Shown here: piece after piece, positions 1-7,961 of the stretch
Numbering within the stretch: position 1 is the stretch's first letter
How the letters are laid out: every line of letters begins with the position of its first letter
From: JBBSTY01 sp038235385
Lineage (GTDB): Bacteria > Actinomycetota > Acidimicrobiia > Acidimicrobiales > Acidimicrobilacustridaceae
Direction: 5' to 3'
DNA length: 9,971 nt
Assembly (NCBI GenBank): GCA_038235385.1
Contig: JBBSTY010000147.1
Span: forward strand, 1-9,971
Notes under the pieces: generated by a model
Seen by the model: the letters and a program-made list of their open reading frames with translations, nothing else
Database searches by the model: none
What the model was told of the DNA's origin: nothing
Position numbers and translations under genes: made by a program

Positions 1-8
1 CGACCACC

Positions 9-857
9 TTGGCCCTCGGGCACCACCGCTTCGACATCACCCACCGCGCCGTCGTGATGGGGATCCTCAACCGCACGCCTGACTCGTTCTACGACAAGGG
101 CCGGTACTGGGCGTTCGACGACTTCCTCGCCCAGGCGGAGCTGCTGGTCGACCAGGGCGCCGACTTCCTCGACGTCGGCGGCGTCAAGGCCGGACCCGGC
201 GACTTCGTGAGCGAGGCCGAGGAGCTCGATCGGGTGGTGCCGGCGGTGGAGGCGCTGCGTCGACGGTTCGACCTGCCGCTGTCGGTCGACACCTGGCGGG
301 CCTCGGTCGCCAAGGCGTGCTTCGCCGCAGGAGCGGTGGTCGGCAACGACATCAGCGGCTTCGCCGATCCGGACTACCTGGTGGTGGCCGCCGAGGCCGG
401 TGCATCGGTCGTGGCCACCCACATCCGCCTCGCGCCGCGGGTGGCCGATCCCGACCCGCACTACGACGACCTCGTCCCCGACGTGTGCGCCTTCCTCACC
501 GACCGGGCCCGCCGGGCAACCGAGGCCGGTCTCGACGCCGACCGCATCATGGTCGACGCCGGACTCGACCTGGGCAAGACCGAAGCGCAGTCGTTGGCGC
601 TGCTGCGCGCCAGCGGCGAGCTCGCACGTCTCGGGCACCCCCTCTTCCTCTCCGCGTCCAACAAGCGGTTCCTCTGGACCCTCCTCGACGTCGATGTGGC
701 CCGCGCCGGCAACGCGACGATGGCTGCGCACGCACTCGGCATCGCGCTCGGGTGTCGCATCCTGCGTGCGCACGATGCCCGCGCCGCCCGGCGCGTGGCC
801 GACGTCATGGCCGAGATCCTCGCGGTCCGCTCACTCGGGGCGGACGACGGCCGATGA
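9..857 (+). CDS. folP2: FolP2-type dihydropteroate synthase homologue (start uncertain, may extend beyond window)
   Basis: This is a TIM-barrel protein of the dihydropteroate synthase family, which joins p-aminobenzoate to a pterin pyrophosphate in cytosolic folate synthesis. Visible motifs are GILNRTPDSFYDKG (18-31), DVGGVKAGPG (55-64), SVDTWRA (92-98), NDISG (113-117), VDAGLDLGKT (182-191), SASNKRF (215-221) and RAHD (253-256). The second loop reads GGVKAGPG instead of the usual GGESTRPG. With NRTPDSFYDKG this matches the actinobacterial FolP2 paralogue as I know it from Mycobacterium, rather than FolP1. The mycobacterial FolP2 is reported not to supply dihydropteroate synthase activity, so the true reaction here is uncertain. 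The frame stays open to the window edge. TTG at 9 is a plausible start, a start further upstream is possible, and ATG at 57 would cut into the first strand. The stop overlaps the holA start (ATGA). Family certain; FolP2 subtype likely. Confidence 0.9.
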   Translation: MALGHHRFDITHRAVVMGILNRTPDSFYDKGRYWAFDDFLAQAELLVDQGADFLDVGGVKAGPGDFVSEAEELDRVVPAVEALRRRFDLPLSVDTWRASVAKACFAAGAVVGNDISGFADPDYLVVAAEAGASVVATHIRLAPRVADPDPHYDDLVPDVCAFLTDRARRATEAGLDADRIMVDAGLDLGKTEAQSLALLRASGELARLGHPLFLSASNKRFLWTLLDVDVARAGNATMAAHALGIALGCRILRAHDARAARRVADVMAEILAVRSLGADDGR

Positions 858-1915
858 AGGTCGACGTCGATCTCCGGTCGCCCGTCTACCTCCTGCGCGG
901 CGACGACGAGATCCTGCTCGGCGATGCGGTGATCGAGCTCGTGCACGCCCTCGTGGGCGATGGCGACCGATCGCTGATGGTCGACGAGCTCGATGCCGAC
1001 CGGTACGTCGACCCGTCGGAGAACCTGAGCATCGGGCCGCTCGTCGATTCCGCCCAGACCCCGCCGTTCCTCACCGACCGCCGGATCGTGGTCGGACGCC
1101 AGCTCGGCTCGTTCACGAACGCGAAGCAACTGGCGTCGCTGCTCGGGTACCTCGCCGATCCGCTCGACACCACGACCCTCGTCCTCGTCTGGGAGAAGGT
1201 GCCCAAGCCCGGGGCCAAGCTCGGCGCGCTCAACAAGAAGCTGCTCGACGCCATCAAGTCGATCGGGGGCACGGTGGTCGACACCGGTGCCGGATCCGGC
1301 AAGGCGCGCGACCAGTGGCTCGACGAACAGCTGAAGGGAGCGGCGGTCAAGCTCGACGCCGCCGCCCGCCGGGCCATCGGTGAGAAGGTGGGCGACGACG
1401 CGGGCATCCTGGTCGGCCTGCTGGCCACGCTCGCCGGGGTGTACGGACCCGGGGCGAAGGTGGGGGTCGACGAGGTCATGCCCTACCTCGTGCAGGAGGG
1501 GGGCGTGAAGCCCTACGAGCTCACGGCGGCGATCGACAAGGGCGACATCGCCGGCGCCCTCGACCGCCTGGCTCGCATCCTGAACGGCAACAACTGGCAC
1601 CCGCTCCAGGTGATGGGATTGCTCACCAACCACTACGCCCGGATGGTCGCCCTCGACGGTTCCGGGGTGGGCGACGAGAAGGGCGCCGCGGCGCTGCTGG
1701 GCATGAAGGGGTCGACGTACCCGGCCAAGCTGGCGTTGGCCCAGGCGAACTCGCTCGGACCCGAACGCCTCGCCGAGTTCGTCCGGCTCCTCGCCGAAGC
1801 CGATCTCGATCTCAAGGGCGCCAAGGCCTGGCCGCCCCGCCTGGTCGTGGAGGTCCTCGTCTCGCGCCTCGCCGCCCGCAGCCCCCGCCCCCGGGGACGA
1901 GCCGGATCCCGGTGA
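854..1915 (+). CDS. holA: DNA polymerase III delta subunit (clamp loader)
   Basis: The delta subunit opens the beta sliding clamp as part of the clamp-loader complex at the replication fork. The 353-residue product has the family layout. An N-terminal AAA+-like domain begins VYLLRGDDEILLGDAV (11-26), with a degenerate nucleotide fold and no Walker A motif, as expected for delta. A middle region follows (WLDEQLKGAAVKLDAAA, about 155-171). The C-terminal helical collar domain includes VKPYELTAAIDKGDIAGAL (218-236), HPLQVMGLLTNHYARM (249-264) and the typical ADLDLKG (316-322) near the end. The tail after about residue 342 is short, basic and proline-rich. ATG at 854 overlaps the folP2 stop by 4 bases, and the holA stop overlaps the next GTG, so the three genes are probably translationally coupled. 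Confidence 0.93.
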   Translation: MKVDVDLRSPVYLLRGDDEILLGDAVIELVHALVGDGDRSLMVDELDADRYVDPSENLSIGPLVDSAQTPPFLTDRRIVVGRQLGSFTNAKQLASLLGYLADPLDTTTLVLVWEKVPKPGAKLGALNKKLLDAIKSIGGTVVDTGAGSGKARDQWLDEQLKGAAVKLDAAARRAIGEKVGDDAGILVGLLATLAGVYGPGAKVGVDEVMPYLVQEGGVKPYELTAAIDKGDIAGALDRLARILNGNNWHPLQVMGLLTNHYARMVALDGSGVGDEKGAAALLGMKGSTYPAKLALAQANSLGPERLAEFVRLLAEADLDLKGAKAWPPRLVVEVLVSRLAARSPRPRGRAGSR

Positions 1916-2475
1916 GGTGGAGACGGCCGCACGGACGGGCGAAGGTCCTCGGGTGCGGGTTCCACAAGACCGCGACGACGTCGCTCACGAGCGCGTTGCG
2001 CACCCTCGGCTACCGCGTGTGCCCCTATGACACCGAGCTGAGCGCGGCCTACGAGCGCGACGACCTCCGCCCGATCTGGAAAGCAGCCGATCGTGCCGAT
2101 GCGTTCCGCGACTGGCCGTGGGCCCTGCTCCACGAGGCGTTCGATCGGCGCTTCGCCGATGCCCGGTTCATCCTCACCGTCCGAGATCCCGACGCGTGGA
2201 TCGCCAGCCTGACCCGTCACGCCGCGCGCGTCGGCCCGACCCCGACGCGCCGCATGGTGTACGGCACCACCGAGGTGGTGGGCAACGAGGCGCTGCACAT
2301 CGCCACCTTCGAGGCCCACAACGCGGCGGTGCGCGCCTACTTCGCCGATCGCCCGGACAAGCTCCTCGTGTTCGATGCCGCCGCGGGCGACGGGTGGGAC
2401 GAGCTCGGCGCGTTCCTCGGCGTCGAGGTCCCCACCGATCGCCCGTTCCCCCACGAGTACCGCACCGCACCCTGA
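1912..2475 (+). CDS. Small sulfotransferase-family protein
   Basis: The 187-residue product looks like a PAPS-dependent sulfotransferase of the Sulfotransfer_4 type, which would move a sulfuryl group from PAPS to an unknown acceptor. A first strand is followed by GCGFHKTATTSL (14-25), fitting the 5'-phosphosulfate-binding loop with Lys19 and the Thr/Ser run. FILTVRDPDAWIASL (86-100) fits the 3'-phosphate-binding segment, with Arg91 and Ser99. The end (GWDELGAFLGVEVPTDRPFPH, split around 161-181) resembles the usual family ending. It is a little shorter than most relatives I know (about 200-220). No signal peptide or membrane segment is visible, so it should be cytosolic. The GTG start overlaps the holA stop (GTGA); no better in-frame start lies between it and the first strand. 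The substrate cannot be inferred, and neighbours give no sulfation pathway. A hairpin follows 4 bases after the stop. Confidence 0.8.
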   Translation: MRWRRPHGRAKVLGCGFHKTATTSLTSALRTLGYRVCPYDTELSAAYERDDLRPIWKAADRADAFRDWPWALLHEAFDRRFADARFILTVRDPDAWIASLTRHAARVGPTPTRRMVYGTTEVVGNEALHIATFEAHNAAVRAYFADRPDKLLVFDAAAGDGWDELGAFLGVEVPTDRPFPHEYRTAP

Positions 2476-2479
2476 CGCG

Positions 2480-2509
2480 ACGAACCCGCGACCTCGGTCG
2501 CGGGTTCGT
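2480..2509. terminator. Hairpin between convergent sulfotransferase gene and rpsT
   Basis: A perfect 12-bp inverted repeat (CGAACCCGCGAC at 2481-2492, GTCGCGGGTTCG at 2497-2508) has a 4-base CTCG loop, and an extra A-T pair at 2480/2509 extends it. It begins 4 bases after the stop of the + strand operon and lies between convergent genes. It probably ends the folP2-holA-sulfotransferase transcript and may act in both directions. No T-run follows on either strand, as is common for high-GC actinobacterial terminators. Confidence 0.8.
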
Positions 2510-2521
2510 GGCGGACGTGCA

Positions 2522-2540
2522 GGGTCGGGTGGCCCGACCC
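2522..2540 (-). terminator. Hairpin after rpsT
   Basis: An 8-bp perfect inverted repeat (GGGTCGGG / CCCGACCC) with a 3-base loop begins 5 bases past the rpsT stop on the - strand. It is likely the rpsT terminator and is followed downstream by the stronger hairpin at 2480-2509. There is no U-tract. Confidence 0.6.
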
Positions 2541-2545
2541 GCGGA

Positions 2546-2818
2546 TCAGGCGCTCTGGTCGGCCTGGATCTTGGCGAGGTGCTTGACGAGGCGGGACTTG
2601 TCGCGCGACGCCTTGTTCTTGTGGATGACGCCCTTGGCGGCCGCCTTGTCGATGCGCTTGAGCGACTCGCGGGTGGCCTCGGCGATGTCCTCGCCCTGCT
2701 CGGCGAGACCGACGACGGTCTTGTTGCGGGTCTTGAGCTCCGAGCGAACGGCCTTGTTGCGCACCCGGCGCTTCTCGTTCTGCTTGTTGCGCTTGATCTG
2801 GCTCTTGATGTTCGCCAC
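2546..2818 (-). CDS. rpsT: 30S ribosomal protein S20
   Basis: S20 is a primary binder of 16S rRNA during small-subunit assembly. The 90-residue basic protein has the signature start ANIKSQIKRNKQNEKRR (2-18) and the typical NKAVRSELKTRNK and KGVIHKNKASRDKSRL stretches, matching the normal S20 length. The frame stays open upstream to about 2980, but the S20 family begins at this point. GTG at 2818 is preceded by AGGA in the sequence CCAGGACCTCAC, giving good ribosome-binding spacing. The gene is monocistronic and convergent with the sulfotransferase gene. It has its own terminator hairpin and a candidate promoter near 2880. Confidence 0.97.
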   Translation of the reverse strand: MANIKSQIKRNKQNEKRRVRNKAVRSELKTRNKTVVGLAEQGEDIAEATRESLKRIDKAAAKGVIHKNKASRDKSRLVKHLAKIQADQSA

Positions 2819-2879
2819 GTGAGGTCCTGGGTCTGTCGGTCGACGAGGGCGCACGGCGGTGGCCGGACGCGAAGGGAAC

Positions 2880-2885
2880 ACGTTA
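2880..2885 (-). promoter_or_regulatory. Candidate -10 element of the rpsT promoter
   Basis: On the - strand the sequence reads CCCGCTAACGTG; TAACGT fits the TANNNT pattern. It would give a 5' leader of roughly 55 bases before the rpsT GTG. No good -35 hexamer is visible at the usual distance, so this is tentative. Confidence 0.4.
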
Positions 2886-2924
2886 GCGGGACCCACCCGT
2901 GCGGTGCCACCCGACGGGGCTCGA

Positions 2925-2942
2925 CGGCACCGGCCGGTGCCG
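2925..2942. repeat. 18-bp perfect palindrome in the rpsT-lepA divergent region
   Basis: The sequence CGGCACCGGCCGGTGCCG is its own reverse complement with no spacer. It lies between the candidate -10 elements of rpsT and lepA and overlaps the tandem repeat at 2935-2958. It could be an operator or cruciform, or a by-product of high G+C; no binding protein can be named. Confidence 0.6.
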
Positions 2943-2958
2943 GGGTCGGTGCCGGGGT
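2935..2958. repeat. Two tandem 12-bp copies upstream of lepA
   Basis: CGGTGCCGGGGT occurs twice in perfect tandem (2935-2946 and 2947-2958), followed by CGGGGA. It sits just upstream of the candidate lepA -10, where a -35 box and activator sites would lie. It may be a direct-repeat binding site or simple replication slippage. Confidence 0.6.
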
Positions 2959-2974
2959 CGGGGAGGGGCCCCGC

Positions 2975-2980
2975 TACCAT
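2975..2980 (+). promoter_or_regulatory. Candidate -10 element of the lepA promoter
   Basis: TACCAT in the context CCGCTACCATC fits an actinobacterial -10 (TANNNT) and would give a leader of about 70 bases. No clear -35 is seen; the expected place is occupied by the G-rich tandem repeat. The same GCTACC context recurs before the bldD-like gene. Confidence 0.4.
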
Positions 2981-3057
2981 CGCACGTCGCGCTCCCAGGC
3001 GCGGCCTGCGCTCCCGATCCCGGGGGCGCCCATCACCTTCGGAGTGCTGCTACCTCC

Positions 3058-4842
<1,785 letters not shown>

Positions 4843-4914
4843 TCCGCGGGCGCGGCCGTCGGGTGCGGTGACCTGCTCGGGAGCGGCCGGTCCCCGATGA
4901 ATGACCATCGTCGG

Positions 4915-4941
4915 TTGGCACTCGGTATCATCGAGTGCCGA
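4915..4941. promoter_or_regulatory. CIRCE operator (HrcA binding site)
   Basis: TTGGCACTC (4915-4923), a 9-base spacer and GAGTGCCGA (4933-4941) match the CIRCE consensus TTAGCACTC-N9-GAGTGCTAA at 8 of 9 and 7 of 9 arm positions with exact spacing. It lies 43 bases upstream of the hrcA ATG, where autoregulation is expected. HrcA bound here would repress hrcA, dnaJ and probably rsmE until heat or protein misfolding lowers active HrcA. Confidence 0.93.
4926..4931 (+). promoter_or_regulatory. Candidate -10 element inside the CIRCE spacer
   Basis: TATCAT lies wholly inside the 9-base CIRCE spacer (GGTATCATC). ATGACC at 4901-4906 is a weak -35 candidate 19 bp upstream. HrcA binding would directly cover this promoter. 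The position and TANNNT fit are clear; the start site itself is inferred. Confidence 0.55.
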
Positions 4942-4984
4942 ACCGCGGCCTCACCGTGATGGGACCGCCGACGCCAGGAACCCG

Positions 4985-5989
4985 ATGAGCCTCGACGAAC
5001 GAAAGGCCCAGATCCTCCGCGCCGTGGTGGCGGAGTACATCGACACGGCCCAACCGGTCGGGTCGGGTCGGGTCGCGTCCGCATCCGGCGTGAACGTCTC
5101 GTCGGCGACGGTGCGCAACGACATGGCCACCCTCGAGCAGGAGGGCTACCTGCGCCAACCGCACACGAGTGCCGGCCGGGTGCCGACCGAGAAGGGCTAC
5201 CGGTTCTTCGTCGACGCGCTGGGCGACCCGAGTCCGCTCGCAGGTCGGGACGCGCAGCAGGTGCGGAGCTTCTTCTCCAAGGCCCACGGCGAGCTCGAGG
5301 AGATGCTCCGCGACACCAGCCGGCTCCTCGCGGGGCTCACCGACTACGCGGCCGTGGTCATCGGCCCGCCCAACGAAGCCGCCACGATCCGTTCGGTCCA
5401 ACTCGTCGCGCTCGCGCCCCAGCTGGCCCTGTTGGTGCTGGTCATGTCGAACGGCGTGGTGGAGAAGCACTCGATCGAACTGGCCGACGACACCGACGAT
5501 CTGCGGATCGACGCCGCCGGGGCGGTCCTGGCGCATCGCCTCATCGGCGAGACCCCGGTGTCGGCCGCCCAGATCACCATGGTCGAGTCGGCGTCGGATC
5601 CGATCGTGGCCGAGGCGCTGGCTGCGCTCCGGGTCCAGCCCGACGACAAGGACCGCGACCGCGTGTTCATCGGTGGCGCCTCCCGGATGGCGTCGTCGTT
5701 CGATGCGGTCGCGCAGGTGAGCGAGATCCTCCAGATCCTCGAGCAGCAGTACGTCGTGGTGTCGTTGGTCCGCGACGTGCTCGATCGTGGTCTGCACGTC
5801 GCCATCGGGACCGAGACCGGGATGCAGCCCCTCGCCGACTGCTCGGTCATCGTGGCGCCGTACGACATCGACGGTGAGGCCGCCGGATCGATCGGTGTGC
5901 TCGGCCCCACCCGCATGAACTACCCCCAGGCGCTCGCCGCGGTTGCCGTGGTGAGCCAGCGCCTCGGGAACCGCCTCAGCGAAGGATGA
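4985..5989 (+). CDS. hrcA: Heat-inducible transcription repressor HrcA
   Basis: HrcA is the repressor of class I heat-shock genes and binds CIRCE as a dimer. The 334-residue product has the N-terminal winged-helix domain (about 1-75) with SSATVRNDMATLEQEGYL (39-56) and QPHTSAGRVPTEKGYR (58-73), both family signatures. GAF-like dimerisation sequence follows (for example AAVVIGPPNEAATIRSVQL, 122-140). Length is normal. ATG at 4985 was chosen because AGGA (4976-4979) precedes it at good spacing and MSLDERKAQILRAVVAEYI is the usual start. An upstream in-frame start at 4901 would place CIRCE inside the coding region. The stop overlaps an ATG belonging to the dnaJ frame (ATGA). CIRCE just upstream indicates autoregulation. 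Confidence 0.97.
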   Translation: MSLDERKAQILRAVVAEYIDTAQPVGSGRVASASGVNVSSATVRNDMATLEQEGYLRQPHTSAGRVPTEKGYRFFVDALGDPSPLAGRDAQQVRSFFSKAHGELEEMLRDTSRLLAGLTDYAAVVIGPPNEAATIRSVQLVALAPQLALLVLVMSNGVVEKHSIELADDTDDLRIDAAGAVLAHRLIGETPVSAAQITMVESASDPIVAEALAALRVQPDDKDRDRVFIGGASRMASSFDAVAQVSEILQILEQQYVVVSLVRDVLDRGLHVAIGTETGMQPLADCSVIVAPYDIDGEAAGSIGVLGPTRMNYPQALAAVAVVSQRLGNRLSEG

Positions 5990-5991
5990 CC

Positions 5992-7101
5992 ATGGCCCGC
6001 GACCACTACGAAGCGCTGGGGGTGAGCCGTCAGGCCACCGCCGATGAGATCAAGCGCGCCTACCGCCGGCGAGCGCGCGAGCTGCACCCCGATGCCAACC
6101 CCGGCGACGATGCCGCCGAGGCCGAGTTCAAGGAGCTCTCCCGGGCGTACGAGACGCTCAGCGATCCGGAGCGACGCCAGCGCTACGACATGGTGGGCGA
6201 CGAGGGTGATGGCCCGGCCGCCGGTCCGGGCCCGTTCGGCGGCGGCGGGCTCGGCGACATCTTCGAGAGCTTCTTCGGAGGCGGGTTCGCCGGCGGTGGT
6301 GGTCCGAGCGGGCCGCCGTCGGGACCCGACATCGAGTCCACCATCACCTTGGCGTTCGAGGAGGCGGTGTTCGGCACCCAGGCACCGGTCAGCGTGCGCA
6401 CCGCGATCGCGTGCGAGGACTGCGAGGGCTCGGGAGCGGCACCCGGCGCCTCGGCCCACACATGCCCCGACTGCGGTGGCGTCGGGCAGGTTCGCCGGGT
6501 GCGCCAGTCGATCCTCGGCCAGATGGTCAGCGCCGGTCCGTGCCCGAGGTGCAACACGTTGGGCACCGTCATCGACGATCCGTGCCCGACGTGCTCGGGC
6601 GACGGCCGGGTGGTCCGCGAGCAGACCTACACCGTCGAGATCCCGGCCGGGATCGACGACGGCCGAGCCGTGCGCCTCACCGGGCGCGGCGCGGTGGGTC
6701 CCCGTGGCGGCCGTTCCGGCGACCTCTACATCCACGTCCGGGTGCGCGACCACGATCGCTTCGAACGCCACGGCAACGACCTCCTCTACGACCTGCACCT
6801 CTCGGTCGCCCAGGCGGCACTGGGCTGCCACCTCGACTTCGAGACGCTCGACGGCGCCGAGGATCTCGTCATCGAGCGGGCGACCCAGACCGGTCGGCTG
6901 CTCCGGCTGCGGGGCCGGGGTGTGCCCTACGTCGACGGGCGCGGTCGCGGGGACCTCGTCGTGCGCATCACCGTCGACACCCCCGCCGAGCTGTCGCCGG
7001 AGGAGGAAGAGCTCCTCCGCCAGTTCGCCGCGCTCCGGGGCGAGGACGTCGCACCTGCAGAGGAGGGCTTCTTCTCCCGCATCCGCTCGGCGTTCAAGTA
7101 G
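5992..7101 (+). CDS. dnaJ: Chaperone protein DnaJ (DnaJ2-like, type I Hsp40)
   Basis: DnaJ delivers unfolded clients to DnaK and stimulates its ATPase. The 369-residue product contains a J domain (1-70) with the essential HPD at 32-34, and a Gly/Phe-rich linker (about 75-110). The zinc-finger domain has four Cys pairs: CEDCEGSG (141-148), CPDCGGVG (158-165), CPRCNTLG (184-191) and CPTCSGDG (198-205). A C-terminal client-binding region follows with LRLRGRGVPYVDGRGRGDL (304-322). The third zinc repeat lacks the first Gly of CxxCxGxG but keeps both Cys. ATG at 5992 has GAAGGA (5981-5986) 5 bases upstream; ATG at 5986, overlapping the hrcA stop, would add two residues but lies on the ribosome-binding site. 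Position behind hrcA and the ending GFFSRIRSAF suggest the actinobacterial DnaJ2 lineage. Confidence 0.96.
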   Translation: MARDHYEALGVSRQATADEIKRAYRRRARELHPDANPGDDAAEAEFKELSRAYETLSDPERRQRYDMVGDEGDGPAAGPGPFGGGGLGDIFESFFGGGFAGGGGPSGPPSGPDIESTITLAFEEAVFGTQAPVSVRTAIACEDCEGSGAAPGASAHTCPDCGGVGQVRRVRQSILGQMVSAGPCPRCNTLGTVIDDPCPTCSGDGRVVREQTYTVEIPAGIDDGRAVRLTGRGAVGPRGGRSGDLYIHVRVRDHDRFERHGNDLLYDLHLSVAQAALGCHLDFETLDGAEDLVIERATQTGRLLRLRGRGVPYVDGRGRGDLVVRITVDTPAELSPEEEELLRQFAALRGEDVAPAEEGFFSRIRSAFK

Positions 7102-7108
7102 CAACGCG

Positions 7109-7804
7109 GTGAGCCCCGTCGTCGGCGACGTCCCGCACGTGTTCGTCGCCGACCTCGACGACCCGCAGCTCTCCGACGCCGACCGACACCACCTGGAGCG
7201 GGCCCTGCGCGTCCGCCCGGGCGATCCGATCACCGTCTCCGACGGCGTCGGGCGGTGGCGGAGCTGCCGGTTGGGGGCGCCCCTGGAGGTCGTCGGCGAG
7301 GTCGGCGTCGACCCCACCCCCGAACCGACGCTCACCATCGCCTTCGCGCTGGTCAAGGGCGCTCGCCCCGAGCTCGTGGTCCAGAAGCTCACCGAGCTCG
7401 GGGTAGATCGCATCGTGGTCTTCACCGCCCGACGGTCGGTGGTGCGGTGGGACCAGGACAAGGTGGCCAAAGCGAGGCAACGGCTGGGCCGGGTCGCCCG
7501 TGAGGCAGCGATGCAGAGCCGTCGCACCCGCCTGCCCGAGGTCGTGGCGGTCGCGTCGTTCGACGAGGTGCTCGCCCTGCCCGGAGCCGTCGCTGCCGAT
7601 CGCGGGGGTGACCCGCCGTCGCTGACCCGACCCACGGTGCTCGTCGGGCCCGAGGGCGGGTGGGCGCCCGAGGAGCGCGACCGGTTCGACACCACGATCT
7701 CGCTCGGATCCGAGGTGCTGCGGGCCGAGACCGCAGCGCTGGCGGCCGGCACCGTGCTCGGTGCGCTCCGAGCGGGGTTGGTGGCTCCGGTCCACCGCGG
7801 TTGA
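7109..7804 (+). CDS. rsmE: 16S rRNA (uracil(1498)-N(3))-methyltransferase RsmE
   Basis: RsmE uses S-adenosylmethionine to methylate N3 of U1498 in the 16S rRNA decoding region. The 231-residue product has the N-terminal PUA-like part (HVFVADLDDPQLSDADRHHL, 10-29, then ALRVRPGDPITVSDG). The C-terminal SPOUT knot domain shows LVQKLTELGVDRIV-like sequence (89-103), EAAMQSRRTRLPEV (132-145), the SAM-binding LVGPEGGW (178-185) and LGSEVLRAETAALAAG (199-214). The start is GTG at 7109, seven bases after the dnaJ stop; the ribosome-binding site is weak, which fits translation from the preceding gene. Spacing implies cotranscription with hrcA-dnaJ and thus possible heat-shock control of an rRNA methylase, a gene order I know from other bacteria. 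I see no strong terminator after it. Confidence 0.95.
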   Translation: MSPVVGDVPHVFVADLDDPQLSDADRHHLERALRVRPGDPITVSDGVGRWRSCRLGAPLEVVGEVGVDPTPEPTLTIAFALVKGARPELVVQKLTELGVDRIVVFTARRSVVRWDQDKVAKARQRLGRVAREAAMQSRRTRLPEVVAVASFDEVLALPGAVAADRGGDPPSLTRPTVLVGPEGGWAPEERDRFDTTISLGSEVLRAETAALAAGTVLGALRAGLVAPVHRG

Positions 7805-7868
7805 TCACCCGGCGTCGCGGTCCTCGGGTGCGCACGCCGCGCCGCGTCCGATCGCGGGCGAGCGGCGC

Positions 7869-7874
7869 TACCCT
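7869..7874 (+). promoter_or_regulatory. Candidate -10 element upstream of the bldD-like gene
   Basis: TACCCT in GCTACCCTC resembles the lepA candidate (GCTACCATC) and would start transcription near 7881, placing the inverted repeat at 7888-7906 at the start of the leader. TATAGT at 7896-7901, inside the inverted repeat, is an alternative -10. Neither has a clear -35. Confidence 0.4.
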
Positions 7875-7887
7875 CCGTGCCAGAACC

Positions 7888-7906
7888 TCACCACGTATAG
7901 TGGTGA
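7888..7906. promoter_or_regulatory. 19-bp inverted repeat, probable operator of the bldD-like gene
   Basis: TCACCAC-GTATA-GTGGTGA is a perfect 7+7 inverted repeat with an AT-containing 5-base centre, unusual in this GC-rich setting. It lies 55 bases before the ATG of a helix-turn-helix regulator and includes the -10-like TATAGT (7896-7901). The outer TCAC/GTGA halves recall the TnAC...GTnA halves of the Streptomyces BldD box, but the gap between halves is wider here (11 bases against 5). Autoregulation is inferred from position and symmetry. Confidence 0.6.
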
Positions 7907-7961
7907 TGACGTGGGTCGTTCGGCCTATGTCTCCCCTCAGCCGAGGAACGGGAGCGCGATC

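Noticed and set aside
461..1633. Long - strand open frame opposite folP2 and holA
   Set aside because: Antisense shadow in high-GC DNA; no motif, ribosome-binding site or conserved start.
2819..2980. 54-residue N-terminal extension of S20
   Set aside because: S20 starts at the conserved ANIKSQ; the extension overlaps the candidate rpsT promoter and divergent regulatory region.
4901..4984. 28-residue N-terminal extension of HrcA from an upstream ATG
   Set aside because: It would place the CIRCE operator and promoter inside the coding region and add sequence foreign to the HrcA family; AGGA supports ATG at 4985.
6412..6606. Cys-rich repeats in dnaJ as a possible separate element or repeat array
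   Set aside because: These are the normal four zinc-binding CxxCxGxG-type repeats of a type I DnaJ.
5920..7752. Long - strand open frame opposite dnaJ and rsmE
   Set aside because: Low-complexity translation with no recognisable domain, fully antisense to confident genes.
7806..7830. CACCCG...CGGGTG hairpin after rsmE as a terminator
   Set aside because: Only a 6-bp stem with a 13-base loop and no T-run; too weak to call in DNA of this composition.
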